Assembly: GCA_947561395.2 (NCBI GenBank)
Contig: OX387193.1
Location: 7,936,001 to 8,000,000, forward strand
Direction: 5' to 3'
Length of the DNA: 64,000 nt
From: Buxus sempervirens
Taxonomy: Eukaryota > Streptophyta > Magnoliopsida > Buxales > Buxaceae
Positions 44,738-56,000 of the stretch are shown piece by piece. The notes beneath the pieces were generated by a model. That model saw nothing but the letters and a program-made list of their open reading frames with translations. It was not told the origin of the DNA and made no database searches. Numbering within the stretch: position 1 is the first letter of the stretch; each line of letters opens with the position of its first letter. The translations under genes were made by a program, and so were the position numbers.

Positions 44738-47700
44738 ATGTCAATGGCGCTAAACGGACAGTTGCAGATCAAACGACCAATTTTTCCCCCGTTTCTTTCA
44801 GATTATCTCTTAGATCAACGGAAAGATCCGATTCTTCATTTCCCGCGAAAATTTTGCTACTCGTCTACAGGTCTGTCCACTGTTCTCAGTTTCTTTTTCT
44901 CATCTTCTTTCCATACTAGAAAACACATTGATTCAACTTCTTGCAGATTCTTGTTTGCTAGGGTTTCCGCGCTCCATATGCTCGTTTTCTGCATGTAAGT
45001 TCGACTTTCTTGCGTCGCTCTCTGATTTCGATTCTAAACTTTGATTTTGCTTTAGCGTTGTTGATGTTTACGTATCGTTTTGTTATAAATTCGCATTCGC
45101 ATTAAGCAGTATGGAATTCGAGATCTTCAATAAGGAACTGTGCTCCGGATAGGTTATCTGACTCTTTAGTGTCGGATCAAATCAGAGAGAACGTGTCAAT
45201 ACCCGTTCAGGTGCTTTGCATCTATATCTTTAGTTTATTTTAAGATATGCGAATCATTTCACTAGTGTACTGAGTGCTAGATAGAGTGAAATACTTTGTT
45301 TTCCTTGTTTGTTCAGTTGCATTTCTTGAACTAATCAGTGCCGATTCAAGAATGTATTATTTTTGCTTGTTTGCGATTGATTGTTTGTTTCAATGATACC
45401 CTTGCACTTTGTTATTTATCATTTGTTATTTGCCTTTAGTTGTTTTTTTTTTTACATCTTAATTTTAGTTTGTCTATATGCTTTTGTTTCAGGATAGTAA
45501 GCAAAATGAGATTGATATTGTGAAGATTCTAAAAGGATCAAATTCTATTCTTCCACATGTAGTCCTCGCAAGTACAGTGTTGGCTCTTATCTTTCCACCT
45601 TCTTTCACATGGTTTACAAACAGGTCGTGTTATTTTATACATTAATTGGATGTTGAAGTAGCTGTATTACATTTGCCTGCTTTATGCGTTCATTATATCT
45701 GATTTTAGTTCTTCTTTGCATATATTAGGTAACAATTGGTTAATTGATGCTTCTTGAGAGAGAGTGATTTAGGAAAAAGAAGGATAATAGATTGTTTTTA
45801 ATCCTTTTTACCTTGAATGTGAATGCCATGAATGGACCAGCAAGCCCATCCCTTCCTACCCCTGTTTGGTTCAACTTGCCTTGAAGTATGGCTGTAAAAG
45901 TGCAACTGAGCTTTACCCTGCCTTTATAGGGCTTGTAAACTTTAATTAAGGTCCAAGCTCAGCTTTGGCACGTTAAAAGTTTTTATACTCAAGCTTTGTT
46001 GATAGAAGCTTACGTTGGTCCAACAATGTTAAGGTTATATGAGCCCAAAACTTGTTAAAAATGTATGAAGTCAAGACATTTGATATATATATATATATAT
46101 ATAGCGTTAAAAAATAAAGAAAACAACTACTAATTATATAGTATTTTAATCCCAAAATTTAATAATATTATATTAATTTTGTGTATAATATAAGAAACAA
46201 AATATAATAATATCTTACGTTTGTAGATAATAAAGTATTATAAATATATTTTGTAATAAAGCAAGTCAAACTAGCTCTGCATGCTTGGGTTAGGCTCATA
46301 AAAGCAATGAGATTTTTTCGAAGTTCGAGCTCATCTTGTGAGCCTAATTATTCAGCTCAACTTGGTTCATTCATAGCCCTATCTTGAAGTTTTCATCTAA
46401 TTCGGTTGGTAAAGCATCAAAATGGTTGGTACTTGGTAGGGCTACAAATAAGTTGATCAAGATTTTCCCAGATTTGTTCTGACCCATAAATTTGGGTAAT
46501 GCTTATACTCAACTCAGAAATTAGAGTATGTTGGGCTTAGGTTTGACTTGCTAAAACTCAGCTTAGTCCAATGACATTATCAGACCAATAAAGTTCAAGC
46601 TTATTGATTAAACACCTAGAAGTCCATGAACACCCACACTCACACACACACACACACTCATGAACACGCATGTGCATGTGCACACACACACATACACACA
46701 CATTTGTGCACCTAATTAATTATTGAGCTCGGTTCGGCTCAGGTGAGCCAAACCACCTGCCCAAGTTAGCTCTGCTCATTGACAGCCCTAGACTAGTCTT
46801 CCTAGAGATATGGTTCAAATCTTAGCTCAAATACTGATCTCATGCTTTACACACACACACACACACACTTGCGCACGTGCACGTGTGCGCACTAAGTTAG
46901 CGAGCCATTTGTGAGCCTAATTACCAAGCTCAAGATTGGTTTATGTGAGCCAAGCCCTACCCGAGCTAGCTCTGTTCATTGATAGCCTTAGTGGTCATGC
47001 TAAAGACATGGGTTCAAATATCCCTAGTTCAGATACTGACATCATGCTCACTTTAGAGAGGATTGTCCCCATCCCAGTTTCCTTTGTGCCTTTAAAAGAT
47101 ACTAAAAGAAATAAAAAAAGAGTTCAATTTAGCTTGATGTTTTATGAACTGATGAAATGACCTGGCCAGAATATTATTGTGGGACAAAATACCAGTACGA
47201 ATGGTATAATTGAATTCTTCTGTCCTTAATATCTGGTTTGGGAATAATTTCCAGGTACTATTCTCCAGCATTGGGGTTTTTGATGTTTGCTGTTGGGGTC
47301 AATTCAAATGAAAAGGATTTCATTGAAGCGTTTAACAAACCAGCAGCAATTTTTGCTGGTTATGTTGGCCAGTTCATTGTGAAGCCTCTCATTGGATACC
47401 TACTTGGTACCATCTCTGTTACAGTTTTCAATCTCCCAACTTCCATAGGTAATGATCAGTTCACTGTATTTCATTTCCCTCTCAAAAAAGGCTAAAGAAG
47501 TAGCCTAATTGTGTGTGAATCTATGACTCAGGTGCTGGGATCATGTTGACATCTTGTGTTAGTGGAGCCCAACTCTCAAACTATGCAACTTTTCTAACAG
47601 ATCCACCAATGGCCCCTCTAAGCATTGTGATGACATCATTATCTACCATGACCGCAGTTGTTGTCACACCGACATTATCCATGTTGCTTATTGGAAAAAA

Positions 47701-49505
47701 ATTGCCTGTAGATGTAAAAGGAATGGTGTCCAGTATCATGCAGATTGTAGTTACACCTATTGCTGGAGGCCTGATTTTGAACAGGTATTGTAGTAATTTC
47801 ACATGAAGCTATTTATACAAAAGCCTGTCATAAATTCTTACTTGTTTCCTCCGTGATCAACAGGTTCTTACCCTTGATTTGTAATGGCATCAGGCCATTA
47901 TTGCCTTTACTGTCAGTATTTGTGACAGCTCTTTGTGTTGGTTCTCCATTAGCCATAAACATAAAGTCTGTTATGTCTCCCTTTGGGATGACTATATTGT
48001 TTCTCGTTATGTGGTTTCACTTGTCATCTTTTGTTGCTGGATATTTCCTTACTGGCCTTGTTTTCCATAAGGCACCGGATGTGAAAGCACTGCAAAGAAC
48101 AATTTCCTATGAGACAGGTTTCACTACTTCTCAGGTTATTTATGCAAAGTTCATTTATCTTATGTAACTAACTGATTTTTCTTTGCAGGGATGCAGAGCA
48201 GTCTTCTAGCCCTTGCTCTTGCAAACAGGTTTTTCCAAGATCCGCTTGTGGGTGTACCCCCAGCTATCTCTGTAAGTCAATATTTTGAGTGTTTATCAAT
48301 TCTAATTTGGTAGTAAAATGGCCCTGAGTATTTTCCAGAAGAAAATGGAAAAGAACAAAAACTATAAAAAAAAAAAAAAGAGAAAAAAAGGAAAAAGAAA
48401 AAAGAATAAAACTCTGCTTAACCTTGTAAGAGCAGGTATTTTTCCCTCATACAGGTGATTCCAGAGCCGTAATAATGATTCCGCCACTCCTTTCATAATT
48501 GAATCATTGACTTCAATCGATGTTATTCTTTCTGATGGAGAGATACAATTAGTGGAGATGTTTGTGGGTTAGTTCTATTATCCTGACCCTAAATTGGATG
48601 CCATCCCATGGCTGGCAATCCATTATTTTCTTTTTAAAATTTTGTTTTGTGTTGTTATAGTCGTTATATAGCTTAAGTTGTTACCTGTATGTCAACCATT
48701 CATTGAAGGTGGGCAGTACATGGTTCATGCCAGCATTCTCCACATATAGCAAGAAAGGATGCATCTTAGATTGAATTTGATAATGACCTCCTAGAAACAA
48801 AAATCAAGTCTTGCTTTTTATAATTTAATCTTCAAAGTTTTCTGCTGGATGAAAATATGAACTGACTGAGTTCTTGTTATTTGCATTAGAATTTGAATGT
48901 TCAGTTCAATGAGTTTGGTTTATTTATCTTAAAAATTCAACTTTGAAAGGAAAATAAAGAACTAAGTGTTATTTCATATTAGAAAATGGATATTAGAAAA
49001 TGGGAACCTGTTCTTATAATGGCAAGTTAAGGACCTCATTCAGAAGAATTTGGCTGTTCCAGTTGATTATTTAATTGATTTTCTAGATGCTTTTGTTTAA
49101 TTGAATCTCAGCTTCCTTGAACCTGAATAAGGTATTGTGTATGGAGCTTTCAAGATAAAATAAAATTATTTGTTGCATAAAAGATATTAAAATGTTTGGA
49201 ATATACAGTTGCATGCCACCTTGGTTATGCAAAAGTTTGTTTATTAGATGTATAGATCATTCCTTTGCTTAAGAGGATAAAATTTCATGAACTAGTAAAT
49301 ATTGCACCTTACGTGTCACCAAAATGTTCTATTTATACTCTGAGTATTGATAGAGCAACCGGTTCTCAGAGCTCCTTCGTATTTGAGAAAATATGGATCT
49401 GTCCTGAAATATTCACTGTGCTGTGATTTGCAGGTAGTTGTCATGTCTTTGATGGGTTTCTCTCTTGTCATGTTGTGGGGTAAGAAAAAGGAAACCACAG
49501 TGTGA
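44738..49505 (+). CDS. Plastid BASS-family sodium/metabolite cotransporter (BASS5/6 type)
   Basis: Nine exons: 44738-44870, 44947-44994, 45110-45210, 45493-45623, 47255-47448, 47532-47784, 47864-48117, 48189-48271 and 49434-49505; GT-AG borders and phases agree; 422 residues. Residues 1 to about 100 are Ser/Arg-rich without acidic clusters and read as a chloroplast transit peptide. The membrane core carries ILPHVVLASTVLALIFPPSF, YYSPALGFLMFAVGVNS, FAGYVGQFIVKPLIGYLLGT, MLTSCVSGAQLSNYATFLTD, VVVTPTLSMLLIGKKLPVDV, GMTILFLVMWFHLSSFVAGY, ISYETGMQSSLLALALANRF and FFQDPLVGVPPAIS, which are BASS family blocks including the polar GAQLSNY sodium-site helix. BASS5 imports 2-oxo acids and BASS6 glycolate; which one this is, or its substrate, I cannot tell. 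Alternative start 44744 (MALNG). Introns 4 and 8 are 1.6 and 1.2 kb. Confidence 0.94.
45887..46381. mobile_element. hAT-type MITE in BASS intron 4, 495 bp
   Basis: Starts TATGGCTGTAAAAGTG and ends TTCATTCATAGCCCTA (inverted TAGGGCTATGAATGAA). Flanks CCTTGAAG (45879-45886) and TCTTGAAG (46382-46389) are an 8-bp duplication with one difference, as expected for an older hAT insertion. GAGCTCGAAC-like words fill it. A TA run lies at 46082-46102. Confidence 0.8.
46437..46790. mobile_element. Second hAT-type MITE in BASS intron 4, 354 bp
   Basis: Starts TAGGGCTACAAATAAG and ends CTCATTGACAGCCCTA (inverted TAGGGCTGTCAATGAG). Same family style as the element 56 bp upstream. No preserved target duplication. 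It contains (CA)n runs at about 46640-46700. A third partial relative ends at about 46989 (GCTCTGTTCATTGATAGCC). Confidence 0.7.
46634..46700 (+). repeat. (CA)n microsatellite cluster
   Basis: Interrupted ACACACAC runs with CATGTGCATGTG between them; a further run lies at about 46852-46868. Located inside and beside the second intronic MITE. Confidence 0.85.
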
Positions 49506-50300
49506 TTGAACAATGCTCTTGCAAGTATTAGCTAGCAAGACTTTCTCAAGGTATATAAGAAGAATATGTAATTCGAAGTAGGATCAGGCTATTGCAACAA
49601 GCATTCAAGGTTGAAGCATGAATCCCATGGCTCTCCTGTATTAGAAGAGGTCAATTCATTCCAAATTTGATTATAGTTTCGATCAGGCCTCTTGAAGAGT
49701 GTTCTCCAGGGAGACCCTGACTTCACTTGGGTGAGAGCTAGAAAATGTCAGTACTAGCAGTTTTTTGAAGTCTGAATTGTCTTCTTTAATGAGTGGTCTA
49801 TTTATTGGTTTTCTTTTCCTCCTTTCCTCCTGTGTTGTGCTATTTTCACTAGGCTGTTTTAAGGTGCTCATGGCTTGACCATTTGATGAGTTTTCTGTTA
49901 GGTTGCCTGCTGTAAATCATGTTCTCAATTGTGTATGGACTCACAGATTATTTGAAGATATGCAAAAGATGATCTCAGCTCAGCCTCCTTATCTGTGGCT
50001 AGCTAGGACCTTCTGCATGATTTTTTTGTTTTCTGAATTCTGATGGTCCCAGAAGGTGTTTGATTCATGGAATTTAATAAAGCGGAATCTCTATGTGGCA
50101 TCCCCATAACTAATTTTTCACCTAAAGAGGGAGCAATGGACTAAGTTGGATCGGCGAGGGTTGAGAATGGTCACCTGGAACCTGTTCATAAATTAGTTGG
50201 TCCATCCGTTTTATAACCTGAAATTTCAACTTATCCTACTTATTATTCAGACTGGCTCAGGTTAATCCGGTTATGATCCGAGCTCTTGCTAAGACACTCA
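49506..50300. other. BASS gene 3' flank
   Basis: Fits the 3' UTR and downstream flank; no gene or element ends recognised before the TIR element at 50301. Confidence 0.35.
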
Positions 50301-51202
50301 GGCTGTGTTTGGAGCCTTTGATTTGGGGAGAAAAGGAAAAAAAAGCTAAGAAGGAAAAGAAAAGAAAAATATTGATTTTCTTTCATTTTCTGATATTTGG
50401 ATGAGAAGAGAAATGAGAAGAGAAAAAATATATATTTTAGTAAGATGGGTTAAGGTGGTGGCGGGCGGCAGTGGGTGGTGGTGTTGGCGGGCGATGCTGG
50501 CGGTGGCTAGTGGTGGTGGTGGGAGGTGGTCAGTGGTGGTGGTGACGGCTGGTGGGTGGTGGTGGCTGCTAGTGGTGGTTGGCAATGGTGGGTAGTGGGT
50601 GGTGGTGGCGGGTGATGGTGGGTGGTGGGTTGTGGTGGTGGTAGATAGTGAATAGTGTTTTCAGTTTTGGCGTGTCGTCGAAAAATTGATTATTTTCAAG
50701 TATCGATTCTTTTTGACACAAAAAAATCGCTTATTTGAAAATCGACTGATTTTTTGTGTTATGCCGACGAAACATGGCAGCATGTCGAGTGAAACGGGCG
50801 GAAACAAGCGAAACAGGCGATAAAGAGAAAAAAAAAGTGATTTTTTTAAATTTTCATTAGCGATTTTTTGCAGCGTACTGGCAAAATTTTGACAGAATAA
50901 AAAAAAAATCAAAATTTTTCCAGCTTTTTGCCTTTTTGATTTTTCCGGCATGCCGATTTTTTCAAGGATTGACATGCCCATTGAAATTATAATTGAAAAC
51001 CTTGGTGGTGAAAATAGTGATAAATGATGGTGAGTTTTCTTTTCTTTTAAAAATCCTACATTTTTGGAGAGAGAATTTTTTATATTAGAAAGAAAGATGG
51101 AGAGAAAATGTCATTTTCTTTCGTCAAAACCAAACAAGAGAAAAGAAAATTTTAGCATTTTCTTTTCTTTTTTTCCCAAATCCAAAGTTCCAAATACAGC
51201 GC
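50301..51202. mobile_element. Large TIR element, about 900 bp, family open
   Basis: Left end GGCTGTGTTTGGAGCCTTTG then ATTTGGGGAGAAAAGG; right end, inverted, GCGCTGTATTTGGAACTTTG then GATTTGGGAAAAAAAG, so about 60-80 bp of imperfect TIR. It encloses a TGGTGGTGG-rich tract (about 50455-50650) and an AT-rich part with repeated AAAATCG words (50670-51000) that may be a second nested element. No coding sequence recognised and no certain target duplication. Confidence 0.6.
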
Positions 51203-51296
51203 TACTGTCTTGGCACTTGGAAGGAAATGAAAGAAATTCTTGTTATGGAAACGCATTAGGTTATTTTTTAAAATTTCTGTATTATTATTTTCAAAA

Positions 51297-52890
51297 GGGT
51301 TAATTACAGCAACACTCCCTGAGGTTTGGGAAATGGGCACGCGGTACCCCTGGGGTTTGGAACTGATCACTTATAACCCTCGAGTTTTATAAAACAAGTG
51401 ACCGCTACCCCTACCGTTAGTTGGACGAAAACGGTGTTGGTTAATTTGTTTTAAACCCGAAATTACCCTCCTCTCTTAACAGGACCCGCCCCTTCCCTCT
51501 CTCTCTCTCTCTCACGAAACCCCCAAAACGCTTCTCTCTTGAAACTCTCCGGCTACTGGAGACGACTAAGCGGCAAGGGGAGACGAAGAACCTTCAAAAT
51601 AGCAGAAATGCCCCTGACTCCCTCGTCGTTCTCCTCTTCACCGCTGTCTTCATCGCCGGTCTGGTCCATCTCTACCAGCAAAGCATAATTTCATATGGAA
51701 TTCGTCCGACCGTAATTCCGCCCATATTTCCAGACAAAGGTGGCAGGATACCCATTATTAACAATAATCCGACAAACATGGTGCTTGCAGTCGATTTGGG
51801 GTTCAGGCCAGACTGGAAATCCGACTAATCTTGTAGTTTGGTTTGGATTGGTTGGAGCATGGTTAGTCGGTTGCTTATCAAGCAAAAGCACAGGTCGGAA
51901 ATTGATCAAATCGCTAGAAATTGAAGCCTTATGCTTTGAGTTTGTTAACAAAGACTAATCTTGTATCTTGCTTGGTTTGGATTGGTTGGAGCATGGTTAG
52001 AATAGGCAGAAGGGGCTGCATGAGATTGGGCGAAAATGGTGAAACCAAGTCCTGGATTTGATTTGCTGGTCTGAGAATGCAAAGATACATCAATAGTGGC
52101 TGAATCAAAGTAGTTGGAAACTTCAAATTTTGTTACGAATCATGAGAACAGGGTGGCAACAAGGGAACGAACAGTGGCAAGCCCCACTTGCTCGAGCTGC
52201 ATCCGTCCTGGAATGCCTCAAATCCATCAATCTCTACCGTCTCAGATCGGGGGAGATGAGCGTATTCCACTCAGCCATAACCGCCACCACTGTTCAACCC
52301 TCAGAGACCTAGACCCACCACACAGTGGAGCAAACCCGAGATGAAGAAGAAGAAGAAGAAGAAACCCCGGGAGAAGAGACCCGCGAAGTAGAAACCCTTG
52401 ACTCGAATCCAGATCAGTTTATGGGCCATCACATAACGAGAAGCACGTCCGACATGGAGCCAGCGTCCGGCGAAGTTCCCACCAAGCTAGCGCGGAAGAT
52501 GAAGAAATCTGCGAGTTCGAAGTCGGCCTTCGCGCATTTCGAAGCGGAGGAGTTGGTGGAGAGGCGGTGACCCTCGACGGTGAAGGAGGAGAAGAGCAAA
52601 GAGATTCAGTCACAGCTGTCCGGCGACAACCAGGAGGTGGATGCCAAGGCGATTGATGAAGCGTTTGGGGGTTTCGTGAGAGAGAGAGGGAAGGGGCGGG
52701 TCCTATTAGGAGAGGAGGGGTAATTTCGGGTTTAAAACAAATTAACCTAACACCGTTTTCTTCCAACTAACGGTAGGGGTAGCGATCGCTTGTTTTATAA
52801 AACTCGAGGGTTATAAGTGATCAATTCCAAACCCCAGGGGTACCGCGTGTCCATTTCCCAAACCTCAGGGAGTGTTGCTGTAATTTACCC
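51297..52890 (+). mobile_element. Pack-MULE-like element with captured gene fragment, 1.6 kb
   Basis: Mutator-like element with about 235-bp TIRs (51297-51534 and 52658-52890) that look about 94-95% identical; both start GGGT(T/A)AATTACAGCAACA. The flanks TTTTCAAAA (51288-51296) and TTTTAAAAA (52891-52899) are a 9-bp duplication with one difference. No transposase. Between the TIRs, the + strand carries host-like coding pieces: a hydrophobic stretch (VVLLFTAVFIAGLVHLYQ, about 51625-51685), VLECLKSINLYRLRSGEMS (about 52208-52260) and an open frame 52325-52570 with an acidic run, then KLARKMKKSASSKSAFAHFE. These match, in order, the hydrophobic N-part and the central part of plant DUF4408/DUF761 proteins. 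The pieces are separated by non-matching spacer and stops, so it is probably not a working gene. Confidence 0.85.
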
Positions 52891-53002
52891 TTTTAAAAAA
52901 GAACCACCTTATCCAAGTTTTATTAGTAAAAAAGTCCTCAACCAAAAATGCAGTTGCCGGTCAGGCTCCTGCGGGTAGTGTCAGAGTCCGCTGATTCCAA
53001 TC

Positions 53003-56000
53003 ATGGCGACCGCCGCCTTGTTGTATTCTCCGAAATTCTTCTCTTCTCAGGGACCCATACAAGCATCTCGTTCGTTCCCATCACGTGCAACTCCAACAAC
53101 TGCGGCTCGTTTTCCGCCATTGTCGAAGTTGAACACTCCTCGAGAACTCTCAATATTGCCTATCCTTGGGAGCCATGGTGCGATTTCAGTTCTAGTCGGG
53201 GCGGGTTTTTGGTTAACCCTAGGTGGATCAGCCTCTGCTTCTGAATTTCCTTTGTGGGGTTCTCTGCAACTCAGTGAACCCGATAATGCGCTCTCGCTTC
53301 CGACATGGGCGATTCACGTCTCCAGCGTCATCGAATGGTTGGGAAATTCTATCGCGCTCTTGAACTTTCTTCATCGATAACATCAATCCTTTCATTTATG
53401 TTAATATGTCTGGGAATTTTGATCTTTTTCTTTTATACGTTTTCTGGTGCAAAGGATCACAGCAATGATTTTGGTTTGGCAATATGGAGACAAATCTGGG
53501 TATGAATCTTGGAAGGGGCTCTCGTGGGGAATGGTAAGTTTTGATTTTATTTTCTTCAAAAGTTTTAATTTCTTCATTTCCTTTGATTTGATTTTTTTAA
53601 TTAATATCTGTGAAGCTATGATAAGGATTAAAACTGTTTGCAATGACGATAATTGGTTTGAGGCAATCATCAGAAGTTGTAGGTCCTCCAAAACATTGTG
53701 TCCACTGGACTTAATTCTATCTTGTAAGGTGAAAATACCCAACTGTTGTAATACGGCTATATTAGTTGCTTCTGTGCTGCAACTGAGTTATATATAAATG
53801 AACCTGTATGCTGCATGCATAATGTAGGAGTATTTTTGCAAATTAAAAGAAAATTTTAAACAATCTTAAGTTGCATAATGTGGTATTATCTTTGGAAAAT
53901 TGGTAGATAACAGATCCATGTGCATAACATAGGGTGATTTCGATAAATTTCAGAAGGGACAAACTCATGTGAGGTTACATAATGTAGATGTAGTTTTGGA
54001 AATTTGAGAAAGGGAAAACTTCTGCAAAGGGATGTAACTTGAAAGTAGTTTCGGGAAACCAAACAGGGAGCCCATTTCACATGAAATTGGAGTAGTTTTT
54101 AGAAGAAAGATGAACCCATGTGTATAGTACAATGATAGTTTTAGTAAGTTAAGGTTACATTACATAGGTATGGTTTTGTCAAATTGAAAGAGAAGCCCAT
54201 GTGGACAACATGGGTGCATTTTTGTCAAATTGAAAATGAATGAACCCATGTGTTGTGCAATGTAAGTCTTTTTTTCCTGAAAGAAAATAGCGAGTTCTTG
54301 TTTGGTCACACGATGTAGGGATATTCTTGGCAAATTAAAAGAACCATAAGCATAATTTAAGTGTAGTTTTGGCTAATTAGTAGGATGAACCTATTTGAGA
54401 AATTGAAAAAGAAAACAAACTTATGTGAGGCAGCATAATATAAGGTTAGTTTTGGTAAATTGAAATGATAAACCAGTGTGTGTAACATAAGGGTAGTCTT
54501 GACTGAATGAAATAAAGAGGATCCATGAACCTATTTGAACTCAGAACATATGATTTTTTCTTTCTTTTAATTTATTCCAATCTAATTGCTATTTGTTAAT
54601 GCACGTGGTATATTCTGTTCAATAGGGGTAATTGCAGATCAGCAAAGTAGGATGAACCACCTTTCGTTGAGGTGGTATCCTTTTTTATATGTATCTATAT
54701 ATGTATGCATATCTTTATATATGTATATGGGCATAAGTCTTAAATTATCCATCATCATAGTTCAAATCATGTTTGTTTTGTCTTTTTCTTTCCTTTTTAA
54801 TATTTGTGGATGCTCTTGACACATTAGATGCCGTCAAAAGCAGTATAATCCTATTATGCGTTCAATATGCTTAGTACCATGCCACTTATTATATTCAATG
54901 TTATGGAAACCTTTTGGTGCTTTTATCCTTGAATGTTGAAAGCATATTCATGTAGAAACATTTTGACTACGAGAGAGCTGATTTGGCTACATCATACACA
55001 ACATTTTTTGGCAGAAAATATGTACGACTAGCTTCCCTATAACTATATTTCTTTTCTTCCATCGTGAAATCGGCACTTCTAGTAGGATGTTTTTCTGTTT
55101 GGACCTTGAATACACATTTTGATCATATTGTTACGAATGCATCTAAAATTTCTCGTGTTTCTTCAAATCATGGCATGCTGATAGTGCTCATCCAAATGGT
55201 GAATTCAACTGACTGTCTAACCAACTACCTTTTGGATTGTGTGTATGTTTTTTTTATCTTTGGATTTTTTATTTTTTTTTGTTCTCCTTTGGGTATTAAT
55301 CTTCTTTGTGTTTGTTGTATATTTCCAATCAAGTTAGATTGCTTCTTTATTGGACATCCAACGCATTATATTCTTCATGCACCGGGTCGTATTTATTGAA
55401 ATCATTTTAAAATGAAGAATTCTCAAGGTGTCTATTTATGCTAATACTATATTTTTGTTTGTAACCAAAGAAGCTCCATTGAGTTGTAAGCTATAAGTCT
55501 GTGGTATTTTGAGTTTCAAGTGAAATTAATCCTTTTTGACCTTTTTAATGTAAAATTTTCACTGGCATAGGTACCCCTTCTCGGTGGAGCATTCTGTGCA
55601 TGCACATGGCATTTCTTCTATAACAGTGAGTCTCTCGAGGTAATCCGTTCATCTTTCTCTCTTTATATCACTCTTACTCAAGACAAATTTGTTTAACTGA
55701 TTGAGCATGAATGAATATCTAAAATTGTTAGTCCAGGTTAGAAATGGAACAACTAATGCAGCTAATATGTACAATTGTACAAGAATTAGAAAACAAAAAA
55801 AAGGGAAATAAGAGAATTTCAATTTCCAGGCACAACCCAGCCAAGAAATCCTGACATGTCCAGTCCCAAAGCTAGGGAGTGGTAATTTCCATAAAATCTT
55901 TATTGAATGCAAAAAGTTACAATCTCCTTAAGCAAGATGCTACCAAGTTCCAACTTATAACTCAAGCTCAACCCTTAGTCTAGAACGCATTTCCTCTAGT

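Noticed and set aside
50401-50595. 64-residue Gly/Trp/Val-rich frame
   Set aside because: It translates a TGGTGG microsatellite-like tract inside a TIR element.
52948-53244. 98-residue frame starting MQLPVRLLRVV
   Set aside because: Overlaps the DUF2499 transit-peptide exon in another frame; the ATG at 53003 gives the conserved product.
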